Source: Apostichopus californicus (taxonomy: Eukaryota; Echinodermata; Holothuroidea; Aspidochirotida; Stichopodidae). Taken from it: a stretch of DNA of 27,424 nt. Shown in pieces: positions 12,801 through 24,800 of the stretch. Made by a program: the position numbers and the translations under genes. Numbering within the stretch: the first letter of the stretch is position 1; the number at the start of each line of letters is the position of its first letter. Where the stretch lies: NCBI GenBank assembly GCA_020650975.1, contig JAIPMN010006998.1:1-27424 (forward strand), read 5' to 3'. Under the pieces are notes generated by a model. That model made no database searches, was not told the DNA's origin, and saw only the letters and a program-made list of their open reading frames with translations.

Positions 12801-15800
12801 TCGTAAGAATGAAAACACTGCCAACAACAACATTTGCATAAACAATTTCCACAAGAAAAACACATAATGAATGGAAACAAACATTAAACATTTCTGTATA
12901 AGTGAATGAATGATGTCAGTTTTTGACTTGCTCAAGTCTTTAGCATGTATTGTTTCATGCAACACTATAAACCATGATAAATCACAATCAGAAAAACATT
13001 TTTCTATTTATCATGTTTAGGTGTGGTTTTCATTTCAATTTCTAGATACTAACAATGCTTAATTAACTAACCCTAGACACAGACACACAAGTTAAAGATC
13101 ATTAATCAGCACAAAAGAAAAAAAATGGAAAAAAAGAGAAGAAATTTAAGAAAAAAAGAAGTTAATAGTAAGGTATCTAATTTATCTTTCCTTGAACTTT
13201 GAAATTAAAGCCAGATAAGCTGTTGTAAAACTGGATTCATATTTGGGCCCCACATTTCCAATAACATGGAAATGAAATAATCATTAGACAAATCTTACGA
13301 ACAACAAACAACACTAGGCTCTTTCGTTTGATATGAATGTTCTATTTTGTAAAAACTAGACAATAGACCACATTCTTGAACACTATCCCCCTCACCCCCT
13401 CCCCACTGTACACATTACCCAAATAGAACAACTCTACCATAATGGCTCGTTTTCTTTAATGTTCCTCTGATTTTGCCAAAAGTCAAGAAAGTACAGCACA
13501 CATACTGATTTCATAATGCCGTCATATGCTTCTTAGCATGATACTTGAGCTGTCTGAAAAGCTGCCTCCTGCTTTAAGATGCTACCCAATAGAAACAATG
13601 ATTGAAGATGAAAACAGGGAGGATGTTTCATGCTTAAACACTCACATTTGATTTACCCTTCATTGTGCTGTCAATAACATACTGTACCAAGGAGAACACA
13701 TTTCAAGAGCATTCAAGTTGTATATCACACAAAGTTTGATCCTCCCACCCCCCCCCCCCCCAAATCCCAGGCTCAATAAACGAGTTGTCTATATTGTCAC
13801 TGAAATCCTCTTGTTGCTCCAAATGATTAACTATTCAAACCTGTACAGACAGTTTTGTGTTTCACAATTTTGCATTTCATTTTAATTTGCTATTTTTCAT
13901 CTCTATCATTCAGGATGCAATTTCTTTTGGACTAAAGAAACCAAATACCAGATCTATTCTCCAATAGTTGACTATGGTATTACCACATTGTAGCACATCC
14001 AACATGAAATGCAGCTATAACCTTTACACATTAAAATTTTGAATTGAAAGAATTCTTTCAAATCATATTTTAATGGTCTCGGTTGTTTTCCCCTCCTCCC
14101 CCAACCCAACCCCCCCCCTGCCCCCAAATCAAAATAGTATGTATGCAACAGCTGATTCAAACAGTATTAAAGAGATCTCTGTGTTGAGAATCAAAAACAT
14201 ATTCACACCTGGTAGGTACATCAGATGTAGTCTAGATACTTGTGTTAATAACACATTCACAGAGGTAAGAATATAGACTTAAATGATTGGATCGTTACTG
14301 ACAACTCAGTGGGATCTCCCATCCGGATGTTACAGATGTTACAGCGTCAATGTTTATATTACAAACATTAGTGAATGTAATAAAATAGTGTTTAAATGGA
14401 TCAATAACAGCATAAAAGTATGAACATCCTTACCACAAATATTCCAAAGCAAGTAACAACAGAGGCTGTAAAATTGTCTTTTTTAGGTTTCGTACCTATG
14501 ACAAGCTAGAGCAGTTCACGGTTCCCAGACAAGACAACCAGGAACGTTAAAGTGACAGTATTCAGAAGGAATGATTTAGATTATAGAACAGTACATCAGC
14601 AACAATCTAGAACTGAGGTTCGTCAATTTTCAAGAAGATTGAATAAAAAAGTACAATGACAATGCACTTTAATATTAACTTGACTAGCCAAGTCAAAAGT
14701 TTTGAAAAGTTTTAGGTTTGTTTCAGAACAATGTGATATTTTATATTATATAGATAAACATTCTGGGCAACAAAATGCTGGAATTAAAACTTGTGTTTAT
14801 TAATTACAATTTATTAACATTCATTTAACTAGTGAAAGAAAGTATAATTTGTCTTTGTATCAATAACTACAATGTTCTCCAATAGTACTCTCTTCTTCTG
14901 TAATAATCTGTTGTTTTTGTAAGATAACACCAATAGGCAACCAAATGTTAATCACTACCTTAAAGTGGAGCACACTTATTGATGGTTCCCGGACAGTTGA
15001 AAGGGAACACCCGAATGCTGAGAGGAACATAGACGATGGCACAAGGGACTGCCAATGGTAGAGGATACATAGTTAAGGGAACATGAAATGACACCCAGGA
15101 CTGCTATCATTACGAGAAGCAATAACCAATTACAGAATACCATAAGGGAGGCTTAAAGGGAACATGTAATTCCATCTATGACTGCAGGGTACAGAGTATA
15201 TTCAATCAGGGCCTCCATGTATTGTTCATAAAACAATTGTCTGTAATGATATGCTGCGATTCATATGTACAAACACACATACTATGCCATAAGGGACTCT
15301 AGCTGTTTCAATCATAGCAACGTGCCAAATGACTCTTGAGAGAAAAGCAATGTGTGGTCAATCTTGTGCAACCTGATGGCATATATGCACAGTTGCTGTT
15401 ATTATCACCTCTTTCACTTTGAAAATTGTGAAACATTTGATGAAATATGAAAAAATATGAAGAAAAAAAAGCAGATTTGCTTCTCTCTGGCTTATACTTT
15501 CCCCAGCAACTTGCTAAGATGATGTTGATAACATTTTGAAACTATTCCATAAAACAAAAAACAAACAAAAAACAAAAATTGGATACAGGTCATTAGATTG
15601 ACTTGACAAGTTTCACTTGAAATAAATAATTGAAATAAAGCATTGTGAAGGCTTTGCCAGTAATTCAAATAATTACTAGTAATATGTTGAGAATTTAATC
15701 AACTTAATTAATAACTAACTATTTATCTAGGTAAGGTGCATACCTTAGTTTGATCAATTGTAATTTGCTTTTAAGTAACACTTGGCAGACTTGGAGAATC

Positions 15801-18800
15801 CATTTAAGGCAAAGAACCTTTTGGAAAATATATATAGTTGTCCTTTAATTTACAGACACATTAAAATGTGGGTCAACAATTCACCAGGTCAGTTCGGAGG
15901 TTTCAAAGTTGTCAAACTTTCACTCAAGATCACTTACTTTGAGTTAAAATGTAACAGATTTTGAAAGGTTTGCCTTATGTGCCTTAAAGTATCTGGTGAA
16001 AAGCATTGTGGGAGTTAATTGCTCGTTACTCTGCCTGTGTTACATATCGAGTGATGAAACTAAAGAGGAACGGAGGTGTTTATGCCCTGCGAACCTAGAC
16101 TGATCTAATGTGTCTGATTAAATGGATTGTTACACCCTAAGGCTAAAAGCCAACTCAAAACGTACTGATGTGAAACAGCTTGATGAAAAAAAATTGTTTC
16201 TCACTACATAAAAAGTGCTTCACAATTGAGTAACTCTTCTGTATAACACTCAAACACTGGCATGAGTTTTTGATGACAAGTTGTATTTTTTTGTGTCAGT
16301 TTATAGAAACTGTTTTGATGGATTTTCGTTTGAGATCACATCCTTTTTGACTCTTTTAGTCAAATTTTCTTGTGACGAATTGTCTTTAGCAATTAGTTTA
16401 ATTGAATTGTCTGTAAAACATTTGCAGCTCTAGTAACAGAATTGTTTCATTTGAGGGCCACTCCAGTCTACCTATCCATTTGTCTAATTATCTGAAGCAA
16501 TCAATGAAAGATCAACTTGAAGAAGACAAACACTTCACATGATTTCTGTTTTCCTTCAATTTAAATTACAAAATTCAAAGTCAAATGGTGGGTGCAAAAT
16601 GTGTCTTATGAAGAAGCCAAGTTTGTTAAACAATCATTAGAATTAAAATTCAATAACTAATTCTTTTATGCAGAATTAGACTGCACTTTCCAACAGATTT
16701 GAATGTTAACGTATACGTAGCTAAATTGTAAAATGTTCAGTCATACAAATTTCTTAGAAAAAGCTAGATCAACGGGAAGTGATACATAAACTGTCATGTC
16801 CAATTGAAATATAGATATAAAAACAATAAACCACTAACGAGTATGACAAATTATTGCAACATGAAAGGAAGTTTACTGTCAGAGACATATTGATCAAGGC
16901 CGGCCATAATGTAATTACTTCTATGAAAGACATTTGGCAAACTGTACATTTTAACATGATGCATACATGTATATGTAACTTTCTGATTGAACTCATTATC
17001 TTACCCGGCCACAGGAAACACATTCAGGGCAAAAGTTGATTACGATGCGGTAAATATTATTGGCAACATTCCAACTATTACCTCATAATATTGTCATATA
17101 TTTGAGTGGCAAACAATATGAAAGTAGGTGACACTACTGCTTTTACAGACAGAATTGTGTATGGATTATAGTATGATGGTTATTCTTCATAGGTCACAAG
17201 AATTGTTAAAGGTCGGTCCTTTTCACACTTAAAGAAGTAGTTCATTGCCATGCTCCTTCCTTGAAATTCCCTGAAAGAGAAATCTAAATGTCTAATTTAA
17301 CACTCTTACTAACTATGTGCGAATAATGTACTTGTTCAAGTGCACCATAAGATCTGGAAATCTGTTGCCATGTAATGTATAGCTTCTTAAACTAGTCGTT
17401 TGTTTGGGTACAAATGTGTGTGTAATTTAACGCTAGTACTAAATGTCTCCGAATATTATTCACAGGGACAGAACCACCAGAAAAAAGTAATTTCGAAAAT
17501 AAACTGGCAAAATTCATGGACAACTTTTGGTGTTTGCCACCTTTTGTTTAAATGCATCGTTAGCAATAGATCCATGACGTTGCATCAAATTTGGGTTGTC
17601 AATGGATTTTATAAATTGATGCACTACAAATTCAACTCAGGCAACATTTCATAAAATATGCATTGCCTTTGATGCAATGAAAAAATACTTGTTGCTATAG
17701 TGATTTCCATATAAGTCTAACTTGAAGTGACCTTTGCTCATTCTGTTATAGGCCTGTCCATAGTTTTACCCTGTTTGGTATCAAAGACTGACAGACTTTC
17801 ATCTAGTTGTTAACTTCTACTGTCAACTGTCGGATGTGTAATTTCAGGAAACTTTTTGATTTGGTGTTTTTTTTTCTCTTTCTAATAATCCACTTCATTT
17901 TAATCCACTTCTTCTACATCTTACACATGGCTTAGTTCCATAACATATCTTGCACCTAATAGCACATTAATGAAAATGAATTTACAAATCATTTATTTCC
18001 AAGATTTCCTTCACAGGTTTGTGGGGAATGTACTTTGTACTGTATAATACTGTACCGTATAATACTATTGTGTATTGACTGAGGAACGGTACAATGTTAT
18101 GCCGAAAATATTTTGTTTTTCTTTATCAGAAGGTGAACTACATCTCATGTAAAAGCATCCAGCAGTCACTTGATTACCTGAGGCCTTAATATAACTGCAA
18201 TTTAAATCTAATGAAGCCTTGTTTCCAAACAGAATGGAGCAGTGATTGGCCTCCCAGTGGCTGGTGTTATCCGTGTCACCACTAATTGCCCGAGCTTGCT
18301 AACTTACAGGGGGTATTTAGAACAAGGCGATACCGTACCAGCAGGGGGTTTAGAGGGAAATGTTTACGGTACTCTGTGGGATGTGCTGTGTGATCTTGTA
18401 GAGGTTGCTGTGCGTGAGCGATGTATCAACTTTCTACGGATAATAATCTCTCCCTAAATAACTTGAATAAATATGTAGCAAAGCAAAAAAGGTTGGGTAA
18501 ATAAATTTAATTGAATGAGGGAAAAGGACAGCTCATTTATTAGTCAAATAGGGGACTGTACTATTCAGAGGATATCAGACATAACTGTATGTACGTTCAG
18601 CAAATCTGGAAGTGCTTATAGTCCTCAAACTCTTCATTCCTATTTTGTATGTATTGTTGTATAGATTTCTCTTTCTAGCATTGAAGTAATTGTTAGGCTA
18701 ATTAGGGTCTAGGTGACATGTTATACATACACAAAACCAGTGTTGTCATGAAGCCAGAAAAGTGACTTGAATGAATTTGTCATCCCCCCCCCCCCATATA

Positions 18801-21800
18801 GAGATATGACAGTGATAATTACATGAATCCATTGAAAGCAAAGATTGTCTACACAATCTATATAATTCCTCAGTATTCAATTCATCCCATCATCACAGCT
18901 GCAAAGCAAGGCTGTTGTGGTGGCGCTATATCAGAATGACAAATCTAAACCTAATAATTAATGATGTTGACAGCTTGTACAAAAGCTACTTCGTCTTACT
19001 CGAATCTATTTCCTTACACAACATCTTATTGGGTACTGTTCAACTAGACAAATCTAAACATCTCCTTAATTACTTGTGACTCTTGGGAGAGCTTTACACA
19101 TCCATATCTCATACCTGCTAACGATATGTAGTTTATGTCTGTGTCATTCAACCTTTTCATTTAAACTGCAAAGTGAGATTATTGAAACCTTTTTTGGTTG
19201 TACAATAAAGGTTGTGGAAGTAACTCTTTCAGCTTCCAAACATTTTCAAGTATGAAGGTATGGAGAAAGAGGTCACAGGAAAGGGTGGGGGAAGGGAGAG
19301 GGAATGGAGAAGGTAGGAAGGGGGTGGGGTTGTGAAGGAATGAAGGAGTAGATCCTTGGCTCTATTTGACTTAATGTGAGTTCAAGAGAATCTATGAATG
19401 TGACTATCAACATATCACTGTTTTTTATATTTGTGTGTGAGAAGTAATGTTTGAATGGTGAAAAAAAAAGGCCAAGTGGTTATTTAAGTTTCATTAATGA
19501 TTACAATTTGAGACACAGATGGCACTTTTGACCAAATTATTGTAAACTACATAAGCCTTCATAAGCTGATTCAAAATTGTTCATAACAAGAAATATGTCC
19601 AATTATGATGCACAAATTTAAAAGACCCTTGCCTAGCCACACAACTGATTAAAGTTATTTTAAAAAAAGACTAAAATAAAACACAAAACTTGTGCTTGTG
19701 TTTCATGACATACTAACTAAACCTAATACTGACAGTATCAAGGCATGAACAAACAGAAATGAAACATTGAGATGAAAACAAGTGTGCAAACCTGGAGAAG
19801 CAAGTCAATACAAATATTTAAGGGATAAGCAGAAATCCTGCTAACTACATAAACCTGTACAGAATATCTGAATGTCTTTTTCACTGGATGTAGAAAATGT
19901 ACATTTCCATAGGTTAATGACTGTACAAACTTATACATTTCTCCCGCTATTAAGCTGACTCAATTCGTTTGCATCTAGTGGTCTTTTTAATTTAAGTAAT
20001 GAATATTTATTACCTACAACTAAAAAGAATCAACAATAACTGATGACTCTGTTTCAATTGACTAATGTAGAGAGAAAATCAAAGTAGAATAAATTTATGT
20101 TTCAACATTTTCTCATCGTCTGTCTCTGTGTTACAGCCTCTACTATTGCACATCAAACTACATATCATCTTATTAACGTTACTTTAGCATTGTTTTAAAG
20201 TGCTATGATGAAATTTAAGCAGATCAAAACCCTTCCCTCACCCCCTTCCCTCACCCTTCCCTCATGCCCCCTCCCCCCTCCAACATAAAAACCAGGGGTT
20301 AACATTTTTTGAGTAAAATAAGAAAAAGATTGAAGTTGATACTTACTCATCTACAAATAAAACAGATTCTCCCCAGTACCTCTCTTTAGCAATGTCCTCT
20401 AAATACTACAAAATAATGGAGAAAAAAAGACACAGATAAAGTAAGAGCAGGTACCAAAAATATCATTAGTTTAGAACAAACACTTTAATATACTCTAGAT
20501 ACTTTTGCTGCTTTATCATAAACATTCACTAAACAGAGACCCCTACACAGGTTTAAGATGGGTGGGGTAGGGTTGGGGTGGGGGGTCGGGGCGGAACAGG
20601 TGTCAGACCAGTGTTCCGTGGCAGAGAAGAACGATCTCTGTAGCAGCACCACACCTGAGTGAAAATCATTGCCGTGAAAAATTACTAAGGGCCTGGGATG
20701 GCCTTGCTAGATGCCTATGTAAATGACGCCTGTCCTATCACATAATTGCTCTCTTTCAGTGCTAATACCATCACATGCTCTGTTGTCCTTGGCAAAGAAT
20801 TAGCAAAGTGTTATATAGACTAAACGATGATCGCCCAGGCTTTGTCTACAAAGTGTGCCCTTTGTTGTTGAAAGCTTGATTTGATATAGATTGAAAGGCT
20901 TCTTAAAATAAGTAACTTTTCATTCACTGCTCCTCAAACAAAGAGTGTGTGTCAAACCATCACTTGTAAGCTATCATGTATGTCTTAGACCCAACTCACG
21001 TGAAGTAACATGTTTGTATCTGACAGAAAGCACCAAGTTAACATCTTTCTGGTTGTTCAAAGGGACCTAACACTGGACATGCTTTAATCAGACTTAAAGT
21101 ACGTCCACAACAGCACAAGTGCGAATACAAGTAGAATTCCCCTTGGTGTGAGTAGGGGTGCAAGTCTCTTAGCCTGAGTACGAATATCTAATACTCAATA
21201 GTATATATAATCGATTGCTAATAACAGCTGGAACAGCTTGAATCTGCTAGAATTTGTGTATGAGTAAGAACTTGCTAAATGACTGGTGTAAGTGGATTTC
21301 CATGAAGACTGACTATTTCTCATGACTAGGAGTGTGTTGTTGCTGAGGAACATTTTGCAGAGCAATCCACAGAATGATGAATTACTAGCTAACAAAATAC
21401 TTCGTGGATGAATAATTTAAGTCGGCTGTCTACATCTGATACTCACATGTTATCCAAACTATGTATGTAATTTAAAAAAAAAAAATAGGTATGTAATTAA
21501 AAGGGAAGTGATTAAAAGGGAAGTGGTATTACATAATGATATATACATATCGCATAACCTCAACTCCATATAAATGAGTTACATATACATTTTGCTTTCT
21601 TAGATGAACACTCACCTGAGGATCAGAGCTAGGTATATCTAGAGAGTCTACGATACAAAGATTATCCTGAGCATGTTTGATTGACATCGCTATCCTCAGC
21701 CCCCAGGCTCTAATGGGAGCAGGAAGGACATACCAGTAGGTTCTACCACCTCTAGGAGGGTGTGCTTTACCACCTGTGTAAAAAAGCATACATGTGTCTT

Positions 21801-24800
21801 AGCACCAAACTTAACAGGATATTGAAGGAAACCTCCTGTACATGACAGAATCCATGAATCATACATGATGTGTCTTAGCAACAAACTTAACAGGATATTT
21901 AAGGAAACCTCCTGTAAATAACAGAATCCATGAATAATACATGATGTGTCTTAGTATCAAACTTCACAGGATATTTAAGGAAACCTCCTGTACATGACAG
22001 AATCCATGAATCATACATGATGTGTCTTAGTAACAAACTTAACAGAATATTTAAGGAAACCTCCTGTACATGACAGAATCCATGAATCATACATGATGTG
22101 TCTTAGTAACAAACTTAACAGGATATTTAACGAAACCTCCTGTACATGACAGAATCCATGAATCATACATGATGTGTCTTAGCAACAAACTTAACAGGCT
22201 ATTGAAGGAAACATCCTGTACATGAGAATCCATGAATCATACATGATGCTCTTAGCAACAAAATTAACAGGATATTGAAGGAAACTTCCTGTACATGACG
22301 AATCCATGAAACTGCTACCATAAGGCTTTAGATTTACTTTCAAACTGGTATTGTACATTCTTCTGAATAACAGTTTTAACAAACATTTCAATCTAATTTC
22401 ATGATTGCGGCCAGATTTCAAGAACCATTAACCCCAGCGCTACACATAGTTTGTTGATTTCCTTTTTTAATTCCTCTTCAGTATTGAAACATGTCAAGGT
22501 ATCTTCCAGGTTCTATTTTTGCTTTCTTTCACATTCATCTTGTTTTGTACTTTTTTTCTTTTGCATTTAATTCTGTAAAGGGGAGCTGCCAGTAAATGCA
22601 TCTAGCTTCCTCAGCTCTCATCCACTTTTTATTTTGGCATTGATTCTTGTTACATCCTTGTTTATTGTACACAAGTGGAAATAAATTGAACTGCAATATT
22701 TTAAGTGTCGAAATAGTCAATTATTCAAGCTGTTTGTTGTAACAACCTGAGATTTCTCTTCTTAAATGTTCTTACATCAATAATGAAACATATTTTGCAC
22801 AAAATATTGTTGAATGTTATAATTTTCCTATTGCTTACCATTTGCCTTTGAAATCCATTTGTTAATTTATTCTTGAAACTTGGAATACTTGAAATGTTTT
22901 TTAAGCATTCAATATTCTGTGAGTCTAGACATACTGATAAATTTTAGCAACTTAAAAATGCAATTATGCTAATTTAAGATTTGCTATACTAAAGCAGGCA
23001 AAGAAAACACATTTTCTCATTTTTGCTTCCAATATTAGTGCTGTTCAGATGGTGATGATTATGCATCACAGGTTATTGTATTTGTACAGATCTGCTACTG
23101 GGTTTTAGAGAAGAAACAACTTGATCAAGGTAAAGCTTCTCAAACCCAGTGATGTATTAACAGCATAACAACACCTTCTTGCTTTTACTTGATATGCTGT
23201 TGCAGAAGGTCACATTCCGCCTGGTCTAAAGAGAACATACAACTTTGCATGTGCTTTGAAAAGACCTGGTCATGCTTAACGGAATTGGACACAATCCATT
23301 TCAAGAATTTTTGGGATTCTACCAATATAATACTTTTCATCGAAACCAAACTTTGAGCATCAAACAGTATGTCCATAGAAGTTGTACTAATCCGATGTAC
23401 CTAGTTTATAAATCACCAATTCATCAAGCTACAAAGGCAGAAACTGGATCAATAATTATACTTAAAATTACATTCTCTTTGTTTTGTAACTTCAACATGC
23501 CTTTTATGAAATCCCTGCTGCATGATGTCATCTCCATTTATCAACCTTCATATTCATCTTGTCAATGTTATCTCTGATGGGGGTAAATGCTTCATGGTTT
23601 AAATAATTACAGTACTAGGCATTTGGTGACTGAAGCTGGAACCTAGATATGCAACTGGATAAAACAAGTAATATTTAATTGAGAAGATTTTGCCTAGCAA
23701 TTTGTTATATTTTATCCACATTATAGTCAATGATAATATATAAGAGAATTTTGTATATTCATTTATTCTCTAACACTGGCCTACTCTGCACATTGCTCAA
23801 ACTAGGCATAGTGAGGTTTTGATTCTTTCAAGCACCTTTACTCCCCCCGTGCTTTTCTCTGGTTCTTTTATAACATTAATTGAGAGCACCTGGTTTATAA
23901 GCTGGGTAGATTGGAAGGTGGAATAGTCGAGACAGGTAAGAGAGAGGCACAGTAAATCCATGTAACCGATTATGGCAATGGGTGAGAAAACAGACATTAG
24001 ACAAATAAACCCTCTTTTTAATGGTATTACTTCAGCAATGGATCAGTACAATAGAAAAAAATAAAGCCAATAGCATAGGCTATGACACAGAATGAAATAT
24101 GGTTACCTTTCAACCAAATTGGTGATCTTATACTTCCATGCCTTGCTCGTCCTGTTCCTTTTTGCCGCCAAGGTTTTCTTCCTCCACCTGAACATTCTGC
24201 TCTCGTTTTCTCTTTCCTTACATCCTACAGAAAATAAAGTAAGTGAAACAAGGAAAGATATTGATCTACTGTTAAGTGTAATGACATGAGGGAAACATGT
24301 AATCTTATGATTGAAAATAAGAATAGACATGAGACAAAACTGTCCCAAAAAATTGCTTTTCTAAAAGAGAAAAAGCTAACAGAAAGTCACGTAAGTTAAA
24401 ATATCAGGCTTCTCATTTGTACAAAAGATCTATGTCAAGTAAAAGGATTTCTTATTTGTATTACAGCCTATCATTGATGTAAAAACATTCAGATTTTTCA
24501 GCAGACGATGATAACGTCTAACATTTAGGAAACACTGAAAGGAACTCGCATGAAGGCAAACAGAAAAAAAGATAGAAAAGATGGCAGAAAGGTTCTCTCT
24601 TCCAACCAGGTACTTACTATAATTTTATATATTTTCTGCCATTCTATGTTTCTGTGGAGTATATCAAGCCTGAGGATAAAACACGATAACAAAATAAGAG
24701 AAATAACAGTTAAACTATTGACAAATACCACATCACATGAGACACAATTATAAAGCTGATTATTAACAAAATGGCTTGTGTCACATTTGCCAGTCATAGT

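Larger units (their letters stand above)
10737..20346 (-). other. MRPL4 longest intron (9.6 kb)
   Basis: Bounded by GTAAGT at 20346 and TTTCAG at 10737. Contents: the assembly gap with duplicated flanks, homopolymer C runs (13748-13761, 18784-18795), C-rich stretches near 12640-12668, 13386-13407 and 14091-14125, loosely repeated GGGAACAT..GACTGC segments around 15003-15185, the 15-bp tandem and the G-rich tracts. One open frame at 18242-18457 is considered separately. No nested gene or RNA gene is supported. Confidence 0.85.
20406..21615 (-). other. MRPL4 intron between exons E and F
   Basis: Bounded by GTGAGT at 21615 and TTGTAG at 20406. Contains the 15-bp exact tandem, an A run and the C-rich (gene strand) tract at 20560-20594. 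The minus-strand open frame at 21195-21395 is not recognised. Confidence 0.85.

Noticed and set aside
21899-22090. Open frames with repeated [14 protein letters not shown]-like peptides
   Set aside because: Simple translation of the 76-bp minisatellite; unit length is not a multiple of three, so frames change from unit to unit.
24103-24348. 81-codon minus-strand open frame ending [11 protein letters not shown]
   Set aside because: It overlaps MRPL4 exon D in another frame; the shorter frame within 24107-24224 carries the conserved L4 signature and correct splice phases.
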